A stretch of 64,000 bases of DNA from Opisthorchis felineus (lineage: Eukaryota > Platyhelminthes > Trematoda > Opisthorchiida > Opisthorchiidae): assembly GCA_004794785.1 (NCBI GenBank), contig SJOL01001501.1, positions 43,896 to 107,895 of the forward strand. Reading direction: 5' to 3'. The notes beneath the pieces are model-generated. The model did no database searches and was not told the origin of the DNA. It was given only the letters and a program-made list of their open reading frames with translations. A program made the position numbers and the translations under genes. Positions 47,101-60,300 of the stretch are shown here, piece after piece (within the stretch, counting starts at the first letter, position 1; each line of letters opens with the position of its first letter).

Positions 47101-47996
47101 TCGTTGCAAGTAAGAATAATTTTGGCGTGGACTAGCATGGAGAGACGTATAGGTCAAAAAACGACAATCTACGAAACCAGGTTTCACGATTCCGACATTT
47201 TGGCTATCCGCTGTTGTCCGTTAGGGCTAGCATCTCTGTTGTCGAGTCTATTATCATACTTTCCATCTTAGTTGCGTTATGTGGCGGGAATCTTGTGTCG
47301 TTTGTGTTCAGCCACCTTCGTCTGAAGTTGTTTGGAAGTTTCCCCAAAGTGCTGGTCGGGCATCCTATGCACCAGATACTGCGTTTTCGGCAGAAAAGAT
47401 TGTGTTTGCACTGGAAGAAAATTTGGCCTTAGTCAGTTCTGTGCTTTATAAATAATATTTGAGAAGATGCTCCCGTGAAATGGTTCATCCAACTTGTGAA
47501 GATTTTTCTGTGTACCGCAATAAGGTACTAAACATTTGGCGATGCGCCTGCATCCTAAATAATATGTCAACTAAAGTGTCTCGTTGATTTACTTCTGATT
47601 AGTGCACACGAAAACAGTCCGTACTGGATAGATGAAAACCCTCAGACCGCAATGAACATTTGTTGCTTCATGTTAACTTCAGATTTACTAGTTCTGGAGA
47701 AAAACAAAGGCTTGAAAGCAAATTGGTTCCCTGGGTTCCGTAAGCCATGGGAGAATGGAAAATTCCTTTCGGTGCTTACTATCATCATACCTTCAGCCTG
47801 CACTCAATATTCAACTCAATTACTATTTTCTACTGCAGAACACAAGCACCTGTGGTTTCATAATGGAAATTAGGCCGTGTCTCTTGTTTAATTGCTGTGA
47901 TGGCTCCATAACAGACAGAAAACCTGAAATAACGCTGTCTGCCGGACTTATCGATTTAATTGGTGTCTACATAATAACAGCTCACCTTCATGTCAC

Positions 47997-48021
47997 TTTC
48001 CCAAAAACTAGTTTTGGGAAA
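47997..48021. repeat. Inverted repeat, 10-bp stem around ACTAG
   Basis: TTTCCCAAAA and TTTTGGGAAA flank ACTAG. The 25-base block is one base short of a perfect palindrome. Function unknown. Confidence 0.85.
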
Positions 48022-49262
48022 CCCTTACTCTGAAACAGACAAGAATGACGGACCCAAATGACTTAGTTCTGAACCGACTCAATCGTGCAAGTGCGTAGCT
48101 TGTGCCTGACAGCCGCTAGCAGTTCCACCTGAAAGTATTCACGTTGCATATTTTGAGAAAACACTTGCCGCCAGCTCAAGCAGGTCTAACATTACAAGAA
48201 TCACTATTACAGACTTACCGGACTGAACAGAACTACTAGCACTTGCATAGGACATATTTAGAAATCTGTCAGAATTCCTCCTGTCGCAATGCATTAACCA
48301 GTGCTACATCATAAATCTGGCTTGCTCCTGAGGAGAGAAGGCGCTAGGAGTTCGTCCCCAAGAATTTTACTTAACACGTGGCTTTAGGGGACGTTTCAAG
48401 CCGAGTTAGTAGACTTGCACAATGTGCTGGTTGGCACGCACTTCAGGGAAGAATGTGTAGAAAAATGTCAAGTCCCCATATGTTATCATTGAATGCGAGA
48501 TCAATCCTCGGAAATATCGATACTGTATCTCACGTTTCTATCAGAAAAACGTCCGGAAAGTTTCAGCGATACGTACGCAGCTGCATACATGACTTTACTA
48601 GGCGCACACTAAAAATCAGTCCGCTTACGTGCAAACCGCAGCTTCTTAACCGTTGCATACCTATTTATCTAGCCAGTGTATATATCTCCTGAGGTTTTTC
48701 AGTTTGCTGGTGTTTTGTTAGAATACGATCGTGCCTTTCTTTGGTCGGTCGTGACTTAAGCCGGTCTCATGAGTCTTGTTTTGTCATATATTATGGGTAT
48801 CCTAGCTCCAGATCGGGCTAGTCTCACCACGTATCCGTTAATACTCCACCTGTGTAAATTTGTAGGCACAAGCAATCCTTATTGACGTCCAGACATTATC
48901 ATCCACCGTGGAATAAGAATCCTACCAGAAGTGTACTAAAAAAGCCACAACCGGTTCCTGATACATGCAAAAAGCGCACTATTCAAACAGGGAAGTTAGA
49001 TTTTACTAACTTAAAATAGGCTGATACCAGACAGTACAGGAGTAGATGCTTCGCGACACACCCAAGCTAGTTAGAGTTTTGTTTCTATTTGTTCCAACTA
49101 ATGTGTCAGCACAGATCGTTTCACATCGCAAGCGTTCAGTGACGTTTATCGCTTTGACGAAATTACGTGCCTTCAATCCTCAGTAGGTCGACAACTTGCC
49201 GGGTCTACACACTTCATGCAATCAAAACCATAAACTGGATAAACTTTTCGTTGGCTATTCAC

Positions 49263-49420
49263 ACTCAGTAGTCAAGTAACTTGCGTCAAGGGATTCTGAG
49301 GGGACATCCAGTGACAACTTTTCAGGGGAGTGACAAGTGATCCGTGGAATGTTGTCAGCACTGAGAAGATTGCATAGAATTTGTAGACAGTGAGAAGATC
49401 TTGATGGAGATTGGTCAAGC
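49263..49420. repeat. Dispersed repeat, copy 1 (partner at 57223)
   Basis: Shared landmarks with 57223-57390 in the same order are ACTCAGTAGTCAAG, GGTGACATTCAGTGA/GGGGACATCCAGTGA, CTTTTCAGGG/CCTTTCAGGG, GTGGAATGTTGTCAGCACTG/GCGGAACGTACTCAGCACTG and AGAAGATTG/GGAAGATTG. A shorter CCAGTAGTCAAG piece occurs at 54991. The element type is unknown. Confidence 0.7.
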
Positions 49421-49892
49421 CAGCAATTTGCTGCACAGCAAAGTGATGTCAGCAGTTTTGATACTTATATTCAACCAGTGAGTGAATGGGTTACCACGGA
49501 AACGTATAATGAACTGAAACGTCTCTGCAAATAAGGCCTGCGGATTCAACACAATCGCTTTTGGCTTTAAAGTGTTACACAACGGAACTTTCTTTTCCCC
49601 CATTCCGCCACTTTGGTTGTATGATCAAAGTCACAAATCGTCAATGGAAAGAGTGCCGCCATATCAAGCTCCTTATCAACCTGTGAATCCATCAAATATC
49701 CGTTATCTGATGCATATCACTGCCGTTTGCGTATTTGGGAAGGCCGTTTCTTAGTATTAGGGAGGTCAGATGCCTGAAAGTAACCCCAGAACGCTTGGAA
49801 CCTACCGAGACCCTAAAACTCCACCAAAATCTCAATTGGGAAGCCGACAAGCATCCAGGCCAGTCAATCATTCAATCAGTTCAGCAAAAGCC

Positions 49893-50000
49893 GATGATCG
49901 TTCATGCACGCCACAGAAGCACGACCGAATATGATCAGCGTTCAGGCATGTCATAGGAGCACGATAGATGTTGATGAGTGTTCACTAAACGCCCATCAGA
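49893..50000. repeat. 40-bp tandem repeat, about 2.6 units
   Basis: Units start at 49893, 49933 and 49973, an exact 40-base period. Each unit opens GATGA/GATCA and continues (T/G)CGTTCA or TGTTCA. The first two share CA(G/T)(A/G)...AGCACGA. The block lies just upstream of an AATAAA and a short hairpin, so it may belong to an LTR-like element. Confidence 0.75.
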
Positions 50001-50083
50001 CAGCCCGGATCAATGTCGAAAAGTGCCCCTTTAATAGTGCCGGGCCGTTGTAACTTTTGCACTCACACACACTCGCTTGTTGC

Positions 50084-50141
50084 AATAAAGCTGTTGTGTT
50101 TTTTGCTGGTGAGTTCTTTTTCTGGCACCAGGCACTGGTGC
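50084..50141 (+). other. LTR-like segment: AATAAA plus GCACCAG hairpin
   Basis: AATAAA at 50084-50089 is followed by a T/G-rich stretch and GCACCAG-GCA-CTGGTGC (50125-50141), a 7-bp hairpin. TCTGGCACCAGG could serve as a tRNA primer-binding site next to an LTR end, but I see no TG...CA borders, no second LTR and no gag or pol. A similar GGTTTCTGGTGTTGCAGGCA string occurs at about 57717-57736. Confidence 0.3.
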
Positions 50142-51700
50142 GGGAACAGCAGTCAGATATAACACTCCGTTTCACGCAGGCCTCACTTGGTGCATATAAT
50201 GACACAAATTAGTTTGTTTGTCAAGCAAAAAACCTACTACTTCCGCAGCTTCTCATCCAACGCCTAAAATCCTGATAGTTTTGAACAACCGAAATGAAAG
50301 CATTCGTACTTTTTTGTGTGAACTTTAGCGGTGTTTTTTCACTTGGTCGTGGTTTGCCCCACAAAATCCTTTTTGCACTGATCTGCATGGATGTATTACG
50401 CAACGCCTTCATGGCTATTTTTGTAAGCCTAACCAGTATGTAGGTAGGGAATGAAAGATCAGCCACCACTGACAATGAGTATGTTATGCCTGAGGACGTC
50501 GTCCTGTTACGTGTTACCTTCACGTTTTACACAGGTTCTTTACATCTTCACAAATCGAGCTCCATAGGGACGGTTCATTGAGCCTGTTTTCCCGCGGCCT
50601 AATATAGGCTGTTGAACGAGATACCCATGTCACTTTAACCTGATTTCGGAGACGTCCTCAAGTGTGGTGAGGTCTTGATAACACCTAGATATGATTATTA
50701 ACTGAATGACTTCGCGGCAATTGTCAGTGGTTGTCCCTGAGAACAACTAAAATGCCTCAAAAGTGCGTTTTTCTCACGTCTCTCGTGACGTGATTAGGTG
50801 GGAGGTGTATTTTTAAGGCTCGCGGGTTGAGCTTTTCTATCAGACATTCTCCTTTTCGCTTGCAGAATTCTTCACTCTTGTCACTGAGTTTCACTTAATT
50901 TTGTATTGATCACTCGCAATTTATGTGGCCTACCAGAATTCTGCTCTGTCTTGACGGAATCTAGGCCAAATTAATGGATAATTTGGGAAAAAATTGAGTA
51001 AATGGAGAATGTTTAAAAGTTGGATTTGAGGGAGTGATATGCTATACTAAGAAAGGTGTGTTAAATTGACATGGCTGAAATCAGGTCATATGAGCATTTG
51101 ATGGTTGCAGACAAACAAATTCAGTCATTCTTGTGCTTTGAAGGAACTATCACAAGTTGGAATGGTTGGAAGATAATAGATTCCCAAACGGAAAACGTGT
51201 ACTGTTTTGTGGTAACCGCGAGGCAAAATTCATGAGCACTTGAAAGATGCGATAGAATACCAGCAACAAACTGTTAATTTCTCTTTGAAGAAAAAAGGCA
51301 CACATAAGTCACTTGAATCAATGTACCTTCCTCGACTATTGCCGGGGAAAGTGAAACTAATTTCTCTTACTCGATGCCTGAAAAAAAACGCCGGGCGAAT
51401 TGGAACGAGATTTAAGTAGATCGTTTTCATATCACTCCCCACCAGTCCCGAAATACGTCATTTGGATAGCTCCATTCAAGATCGTAAAATTGGATTCAAG
51501 CTCTACCCAAACTAGGGTTTCCCGGTAGTACACATTCCCTACTTTGTCGGAACTTGAAGTTCGGGAACCTGACAGGCAATCAGCACAAATTGATCACACT
51601 GGAACTATCATGTATGTTCAGACGAACGACTTTTATAGTTCAAATGACATGTTTACTTCTGTTGATGCTTCGGATGACAAATTAGTAACTATTATGTATA
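50142..51700. other. Intergenic, no recognised gene
   Basis: Minus-strand frames at 50221-50523 and 51230-51442 show no recognisable domain. I see nothing else. Confidence 0.55.
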
Positions 51701-51826
51701 GACGTAATGCACTACTCATAAGACTGCTGAAAACTCTTCGGTAGCCCGCAACATCATAAACGAGAGATTCAGCTGGGTTCAAGGTCAGTCTCTCATCAAA
51801 ACCACATTAGTATGCAGATGAGTGTA
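51701..51826 (-). repeat. Hammerhead-repeat family, copy 3 (5' arm plus tail)
   Basis: Read on the minus strand, the arm TGAGAGACTGACCTTGAACC and CAGCTGAATCTCTCGTTTAT is joined directly to GCGGGCTACCGAAGAGTTTT and CAGCAGTCTTATGAGTAGTG. The arm matches 32320-32381 and the tail matches 32574-32613. The ribozyme core 5' of the expected cleavage site is missing. Confidence 0.75.
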
Positions 51827-52129
51827 TATGCAGTAATTGCCCTGTTTTTCCAACTTCCCTACATACCTCTCGTTACTTTCCAGTCACAGATAACTGAAGC
51901 CATCCAGACGATCTCGCTGACTACACATCTTATTGCTTGCTTACTTGCGAAAAGTTCTGGTACGTAGGTCAACCAGTCGACACAGTTAGGACGATTACTG
52001 GGTCGTCAGTGGCTTCGGACAAAACATCGCACTGCTCGGTACGAACATGGTCACTTGTTCAGATGGGCAGTTAGGTTGCACCTAAAATATCCAGCTATGC
52101 TTGAGCTAACACGCTCAAATCGCAAGTCA

Positions 52130-52190
52130 GAAGTCGAACTTCTAAATCCTCTCTGAGCTGAGGATGTGCACTGCTGACTAGCTCCACTAA
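52130..52190 (-). repeat. tRNA-like SINE head fragment
   Basis: On the minus strand, GAGCTAGTCAGCAGTGCACA and AGAAGTTCGACTTC resemble A-box and B-box arms at tRNA-like spacing. Pairing is incomplete, so this is probably a SINE head. Confidence 0.4.
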
Positions 52191-55100
52191 ATGCAAGATT
52201 CGTGTTCAAGGCTTCCATGCTTTAGCACGGGTTGTACAGAGTGGTTTTGTTGGTATAGGAGGGGATTGTTCAAACAAGATTGGTAGGAATAAAGTTAAAA
52301 CAAATTCCCAAACTACTTAACAGGAAATTTGCCTGAACAAAATTTCTAGTACTGTGAATGGACCAAACACAAGAATAACTGGTATCTGATGAAGACAGCA
52401 TGCAGGCTTCACACTACTTATTATGAAGCTGACGCAAATACATTCCGTAAAATTGGCTGATTTCCACTTATTGTTTGGACCCATCTTAACTTCTCAGCTA
52501 GAAGCATGTTTGGCAGAAGCAGCTGGTGTCAGGGAAAAAGAGCGTTGCTTCCAAGTCACATACATGATATCCCTGAACCGGTAACTACGATTCGCAGAAA
52601 CTAACGTCATCTTGATCCAGGAGTCTATGCTTAAAAGAAACTTGTGGAACCTTTGTTCTTATGCTGGCCTGTGAACTTTGCTATTTGCATAGCCTAGTTG
52701 GATTGTTACGTAATCAATCTGACACGGTGACTTATCGGTCCGTCCTTTGTTCCTCGTTTTAGAAGTGTCATGTATTCAAAAAAGTTGTTCGTAAATACGG
52801 CAACAGAGGTGGTGAGCAACCTGAAAATGTGAATGTTTTTAGCCGGACAAGATTGTGGAAAACTTGATTTCAAATGTAATAAAGTCACCGGAAGTTATGT
52901 CAGGCGAAAATCTTATACCTCTTTCAGCGTGAAAAATGGGATTCGCCACGGTCCTATTCGGGTCTGCCGACGGGGCGGATTCAACCAACCACCGATCTGC
53001 AGCCTTCTTTTGATGTCCAACAACAACAACACATTATGTCAGTCAACACTATTTCAGCGGGACAACACTGCAAAAAAGTTTACACGTCTAGTCTGGTGAA
53101 AGCCAGGAGTGACTGGATCAGAATGGCGGATTATGGAGAGGATTTATTCTTTCCATTCTTCTCGAAGATAACCGGCCATGTAGATCACATCGCTCCCCTA
53201 TAAATATTTAGACATGGGACACAGTTTGATTGCCGCTGCCCGGATCATAATCCTCCTCTGTAAAATAAGTTCAAAGTTCCCAGCGGGAAAAAAGCTATCA
53301 GGACGGATGGGAGTGGACCTGGACGTGCTACAGGCGGTCGAACTTGGAAACTATATGTTTTTAACTTCTAATAATGATCTATTCCTTCTATCTAAGTTCG
53401 TCTCAAAATTTCCACTGTTTTGTGGCGACGGAATCAGCTCACAAAGCTGTCGCATCTACTGAAGGCAACAGCGTTCTTCCTGCCAATATTGACGGCGCAT
53501 GTAACTGGCCAGTAAAGAAATGTCTACCTTTGCCGTGTCTAAGAACCAAGTGTCACAGTTGAGCCACCAGGTGACCAGTACATTGTTCCAGGAGAAACAG
53601 GGTTTGTTCTCAATAACCTGAACTCGGTACTCTCACATGTGACCGTCTTGTCTGCTCAGTTTGGTACACTAAGGCATTCACTATTAGAGGTACATACCTC
53701 TGCCTTTTTCAAGCATTCGAGAAATTTGGTCTGGCAGTTCCGCCTTTGCTCATTTCAGTGGGTATGTCATGCAGGCTTGGCAGCCATAGACAAAGGGCGA
53801 TCATGTAGCACTCCACATGCTCCAGTGATAAACTAAAGGAGGCGACATTGGTCTAACCGATACAAGACAAATAACACTTAGAAAATCCTTTGGAGATTCC
53901 GAAGGAACCCTTTTATTTCCTGCAGAATCTCAAGATAGTTAAAACCACCCTTGAAGCCACCCTCTAGCGTTTTCGGCCAAAATTCACCGCTGAGATCAGC
54001 ATCTGAATCTAGCCCACCGGCTGGGTTATACTGTTAAAAGAATATTGTACTGCTATTGGCATGCCATTCACGTAACCTTTTTTTATCTATGTCCTTACTC
54101 GTTGCCACTTATCAGTCACTTAAAACATTTGTATCACCATACCGTTCGAAGCACCAGTAGAGTCACTAATCGACCGGACTGTTTTCTTTCCCTTTTCTAT
54201 CCGGTTTCTGGGACGCATCGTGATGGTCCTGTAAGAAATCCTAAGTTATCGCTACCTTATTAGAATCGTTATTGGAGGGTTGGCTGTCACATTCACTTCG
54301 CATACAGGTTGTATAAAATTGGATCCGAACATTGATGGGCAGAGGCCAAAACACTGCGGAGCATGCTTTCATTTGCCATTCATAGTGCCCAGCACAGTTT
54401 CTGCATCTACTTGGTGACGACTTTGCAGAGAGTATTTTTTGGGGTTATTTTTTGTGTACCTTACCGTTTTTCGAGTTCCTTCACGTATTTGCTCTTTTTA
54501 AAGACGCATTGTATGTATCCGCATCGGCGGATCAAAGTGGAAAACTCACTGTTATTCGTGCCTCTTTCTCTAAAGCGTAGGTATAACCCCACTGTAATTA
54601 TATCAGGCTTCCTTATCCTTTAGCTGGTACCAGGTCCTTGTTCTCTAAGCGAGCTACATAACCTTATTAACGGCCACCCAATCTATGATCAAGTCCTCTC
54701 CGCGGCCAGATTCTGGGACGGAAGCATGCCTTCTCTACTGAATGTAATCTTAGCCGATAAGGAGCTAACAATAGGTTGTCCCAGTTTCCTGTTGGATAGG
54801 CGACAACACTGTGCTCGAATTAAAGCTATTTTGCTCATCTCACCACAACTACAAGGCTAAACGAACTCGTGATGCGTTTTAAGATCGCTTGAGAAATTTA
54901 ACTGAGGGAGAACGTGAGAGCTCCTGTATACTGACGAAGTCTGATGGACCATGTTTATTGAGGACCTTGGCATCGTGACTGATGAGACCCCAGTAGTCAA
55001 GTCACTCCCCGGTATAAAGAGTTTTATATGTCAGGCCATACTGTCCTACACAAACAGTGTACAAGTTTATTGAATACGATGGAGGCAAGCAAAAAGCAAG

Positions 55101-55698
55101 AACTATCTAGCCAATTTCTGGGACCGAGAGCTGCTATTTTGGAGAAACGGAGCATTCTGTTTCTCACTGCGATGACATCAAGAGTGTCACAGTAGCTATA
55201 AGGTAACAAATCAATGACAGTGACAAATTACCGGTTGAACTTTCAGTCAAACGTGTCGAAACTTTCCAGTTTAGTGGGTTGTTCTGCCCTTTCAGTGGGA
55301 GTGAAGGAAATTATCATGTGTATTGTCAAGACTGGCAACACAAGAGACACAACTAACTAGGGACCAGAAAACCTGTTTTTGGACAGTATAGTTGACAAAA
55401 TTGCGGATCGTTGTGAGGAACACAAGCTTGTAGCTGCCGTATACTATGGTAGTCATCGTCAAACACACAGTCAGCCTGCATATTAGATAGGTTTTGGCTG
55501 CTCTAGAGTGACGGTTGTCCCTGCAGAAGCCACCTTACCTTGACTAGATTTCGGAAAATGTTATACTTGCTGCAAACTGCCAACTTAGCCCTCAACTCAA
55601 GGAATATGTGACATACGACCAGGGTGGTTTTGAGTCCTCAAAAAATTTGGACCTTCTTAACCTTCTTGATGAACTCTTTACTTTACTTCTTTACTTTA
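52191..55698. other. Intergenic, no recognised gene
   Basis: Open frames at 52833-53099, 53214-53462 and 54363-54623 show no domain I can name. FSVKNGIRHG at about 52922-52951 loosely recalls a LINE reverse-transcriptase motif but stands alone. Confidence 0.5.
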
Positions 55699-55733
55699 CT
55701 TCCGCCTCCCACCTGCACCGTGGGAGGCGGAAG
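55699..55733. repeat. Perfect 14-bp hairpin, GC-rich
   Basis: CTTCCGCCTCCCAC and GTGGGAGGCGGAAG flank CTGCACC. The stem is perfect and contrasts with the AT-rich surroundings. A CTTTACTT-rich short tandem tract precedes it. Confidence 0.95.
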
Positions 55734-57222
55734 CTCTCATAACATGGAAACCGTTAATCATTGTCGACAATATATCGGACGGCAAATGCTTTTGGTATGC
55801 TATGCATCATATGGTACTTCGTGGGAGGTCAAGCCGTTCACAGTGGTTTTGGGAACTCATTTTTGGAGACCTAACAGAGCTTCCTAGTCCAGTGTGAATT
55901 TTCCCGGTGTAGGGGTCTACCAATCAAGTCTTCTTCTTTGGGCATTTAAGATACCGGAATTACAAATGTCTCAAGAGATTCGGTCACAAACAACTGTCAT
56001 TACTAGAAAAATGTCATTCATATTGGTAAACCCTGACCAGATGGTGAATTAACAGCATTAGGTCTGTCTTACTAATGGGTTTAACAACAGGGATCAACGA
56101 GATTCTTTTCTATCATTAGCGACCACCTGGTGACTTGATTCTCATTCCTCCAGTATAAAGTAGGCCCGATTCTCCAAGCTGCGGCAAAATGTTATTCTCC
56201 AGAGTCACCGTCCAAGGGTATCCCAGGGGCACATCAAAATTGGATAAAGAAAGTCTTCTTGGTGCTTCTTCTAGACGTTGGTTTGCAGACTTTTCTCCAC
56301 CGTCTTACTTTTCATTTTTAGTGGGTGATTTCATGTCCATTTTTCACTACCATTTACGGACAACTGCTTGAGGTATCTATAACTTTTTCTCCTTTACTTC
56401 TACAGGAGATTTTCGGGAATTCTGAGGAGAAAGCACTTGACAGACGGTCAACTTGAGCTTACAAGCAAGACACTTTAAACAAAACTGTCTCCGTCAATGT
56501 TATGGACGGATTTTTAGGCAGCTTTCAGCACGTTTAGCCCTTACATATCTGAAAACAACAAATAGGACAAGCTGTTACATGACAGATTTTCTGCAAAGCA
56601 GTTAATGATAACCAGGTGCTGAAACCACCTACGTGTAAATGATAAATATTTGCTGCAGATGCCATACATTTTGCACTGTTAGTATAAAGATTTTTCAATG
56701 CAAGATATTCAGCAGAAGAACATAAATTAGAAGTGAACGAAATGTGAATAATGTTGAATCGTTGATCGGTGCACACTTTGGACACACAACGGCTTAGAAA
56801 TTTGCGGCTTTTTTAAATCCGCTGATTCGCAAAACTTTTCGGGGTTTCGTTTAAACTCCGATATCGTACAAAGATGGCTTTTCAACTACTTGAATAGGCA
56901 GAAATATTGGGTGGTGGAGTCTGGCTATTTTAGCTTGAATTCACGTTTATCTTCTGGCATTTATTTTGCTGAGTCTACACCGAAAGCGAGGGGGCACCTG
57001 TTCAGAGTAGTGAGCTTTTAGAAATTTTCATTTGCGATTTTGTTCTGCAAGTCAACTCAATTCATGCTGACGGACTGAGCCTGAGTGACTATTTTATCAC
57101 ATCAGAAGCATAGGTCTTAAGAGGCTCACGTGATTCGTACCGACCACTCTTTGGTTTTCAGTTGGATACGGCACCATTCAACCGCGAATGGCTAATCAAC
57201 GGTGCGGCCGACTTCCACCCCT

Positions 57223-57390
57223 CACTCAGTAGTCAAGCCCTTAATTCGTCGTGGTATTTTGTGGTGACATTCAGTGAGAACCTTTCAGGGCAGTGCTTAT
57301 GTGACTTGCGGAACGTACTCAGCACTGGGAAGATTGTATTGAGCTTATGGACGGTGTGAATATATTGATATTTTGCATAGCAATTTCCCT
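57223..57390. repeat. Dispersed repeat, copy 2 (partner at 49263)
   Basis: Same landmark series as 49263-49420, including ACTCAGTAGTCAAG, GACATTCAGTGA, CTTTCAGGG and CTCAGCACTGGGAAGATTG. Divergence is high, indicating an old family. Confidence 0.7.
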
Positions 57391-60300
57391 CAGACTGATA
57401 GCCATCATATACTACTGTTCCGAGCAAAAACAGAAACAGTAATGAGACCAAGCCTTAGCGGAATGTCTTTCAACCACCCTGGAGCAACCAGGAGAATGTG
57501 ACACTTACGCTTTCCGCAATATCATGCATTTTCCTCTGGACCCTAACATCTATGGGAGGTTTCTTTTTTACCTTGAGCCTGTCATATTTTTTTGATAAGG
57601 CTACGACCAAAAACCAGTTGATTAGCAAAATTTCAGTATGTCGAAACCAAAAGGCTCACAGGAAGTGACATACGCGGCTCCACACACGCCGTTGGTGTTC
57701 TTGTAACTGTGTTCTGGTTTCTGGTGTTGCAGGCACTGGTGAAAGAGGAATCCTCTTCAAATACTATCTAGTCATATTAAAACCAGCACTCCTGGTGTAG
57801 AGGTAATATGGAGGGGGGAGAAATATCTACGGTACTGTTATTGAAGCATATCATAGGGATGACGGAGCAGTTGCTATTTTTCTCACATTAAAACCACAGA
57901 GCTGCTGGTTTTTATCTATCGTTATCCGAAGCAAGGTCTACAAGCGTTGGGCTGATATCATACATATGAGTCCATTTGTCATAATAGCCCATACCCGTTT
58001 TTATCTTGGATCTGGAATTCTGTAATGTATGCTGACAGTATGGTCCTGGTGAGTAAATATGATACATATTACACATTAGCGAAGCAGTAATTGTCAATAT
58101 ACTTCCCACCATTTGGGCACCAATTGAACCAATGCTCAGTGAATATGATCGGGTGATCTACTAACTCAATGTGTGAAACCAGTTTTTAAACGAGGTGCGA
58201 AAGTTCAAATAGAAACCAAAACGTCAGTGCGTTCCGCATTGTTACCGGTTGATGTATCGATTAGGAAGTTACTTACCACTGTAAACGGAGGATGTTGGGC
58301 TCCAACCGTTCGGTAGTGCCTCACAAATGCACCACTTTTATGTTCTCAGCGTAAGGAAAAATTTTCTGGCTCTTGAACTTCATTTCTGTTCACTTATTTG
58401 GTTGTACTCGCATATCAAGCCTGAACACTAATGAGAACCTAGAGACCCATTCAAGTGCTCTGGGGAGTTTAAACCTCGGCCGATGGATTTGGCAACACGA
58501 CACCATCGTTTAGATTTACAGTTAAACAAAAACATTCATTTGATCTCAGTTATAGCTGTGCACCGAGAAATTAAACGACATGCTGATAGTGAAAAGCGGA
58601 ATGTTTGGCTGCTGCTACATGCCATTTCACTTTTTATCTCACTGTGCTGTGCAGAAAAGCATCATGTGAAGAGAACTGATTTATTGTGGTCTACGTGACT
58701 GGTAGTGCGACTTTTGTCCTATGATTGCATGGTGTCAGATGCGGGTTCACCTACCTACGGAGATGAGGTCACTGGATGAGTGTGCATAATGACACTAACA
58801 AAGGCGGTTCGCACGGAGCTAGATGTTCTACCTCGATTCGGACTGTGAACTCCGAATTAGATCATCCTAGTGAGAGGCCACTAACCGTATTGAGAATACC
58901 GGTATCACGGTGGGTACTAGCATTGCATTTAACGAAGTGGATCTTCCCAGTCATCTGGTTCCGTATAGCACTGTTAGTTCCGCAGAGTCCTTAGGATTTG
59001 GGGCAGATTTACTGCGGCCTACCCACCAAAGCTTCACAGTTGATATAACTTGGAAGCTCTGATGTCCAGCTTTCTGATCTTGATCATGCAGAAGCATCCA
59101 TGTTTTGAGCAGCACCATAAATTTCCTAGTCCTACTGCTTGTATGTTCGTCACGAATCATTTGAGAATGTAATGTGCATATTAGAGTCTTGGAATGCATT
59201 ACACCACCATGTGTAGCATTCAGCACGATGTCTTTGTCTAGGGGCGGAATTTCCCTTGGTATAAAATAAAACAGGGTATTAATTAAGCTTACCTGAAGTC
59301 TGTTTCTATTTCTTAGTTTCAGCCTGATTTGGCTGAGCAGACCATCGTTCAAATGACTATATGGGAATCACTTCGGCTCGCTTCGGATCCAGTGCCATGC
59401 GTTTAACGTGGTTTAACCCGTCCAGCACGTTGTGAATTATGATGCATTTGATTTCGTACAGTTTGGTTCTGTGAGCAACTTTAGTATTCAAGGTCCGTCC
59501 TACTAATGTAGACGCATGGTCGTCTGCAGAAACTGCAGATGAAATCGATCAAGAATTCGTATGAGCTTGGTGAGCCGTCTATGTAGAAAATCAGGCAGCA
59601 TGCTACACGGTGTTTTTTGGTTCATGCGTATTCCAGACATGTTTTTCAATTAGTTTAAATACACTGACTCCCTTTGGAATCCACCAGTTTAATCCTTTGT
59701 CATTCACTTGTTCAGTGTGTCCGGTAAATTTTGGTACCTTCCAGGAGTAGATTTTCGGAGAGAAAACGTTTCAGGGGCATTCATACTTCGGCTGGCACTA
59801 ATGTCGTTGTTTGATGCTGCAATTCGACTTCAGGATGTGCTCATATAGCATAGTTGTTAGCATAAAACTACATACGGACCATTAAACCACGTGGGATTTG
59901 TTCAGCCGGGATGAGTTTTTAAGCAAGTTGGCTAACATCCAACTGACACTGATTAGCTATATCATCTCCTGAATTCCAAGACGACTTTGCACATACTGCA
60001 GTTAGATACAGCTTGAGTAGAGCTGGTGCTATAACTGGACTATGTTTCACTTCTGGTGCAATGCTGAAATCTGTAGACGCAGTTTCACACGCTCGATTAT
60101 TGACCTAGAGTGAAAATATTCGGCTAGACTGATATGTATGTTTTGGCAATCTACTTTCTAAAAACGATCCAAAAGACTTCGGTGTTAACTAGTTCACAGG
60201 TTTTGGGGGTTTAACGAATCGAATTTTTCCTGTGACCTTCTCACCGAGAAAATCACTGATGCTTCTCGTCGGAATCTACGGAGCTTCACCCAGAATGCCG

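Larger units (their letters stand above)
41001..49262. other. Intergenic, microsatellite and hairpin only
   Basis: It holds an AT-rich TA tract at about 41155-41190 and a near-perfect palindrome at 47997-48021. A segment at 44511-44640 (GGCGAAACATTGCTACATGG, then GTGTCCAGGTTG) has the flavour of a dispersed repeat, but I have no second copy in the window. No convincing coding exon was found. Confidence 0.5.

Noticed and set aside
54979..54986. CTGATGAG, possible hammerhead core
   Set aside because: No GAAA box follows at stem II distance; the next bases read ACCCCAGTAGTCAAG.
58951..59352. 133-codon minus-strand frame
   Set aside because: Long for the region but without recognisable motif, splice context or partner exons.
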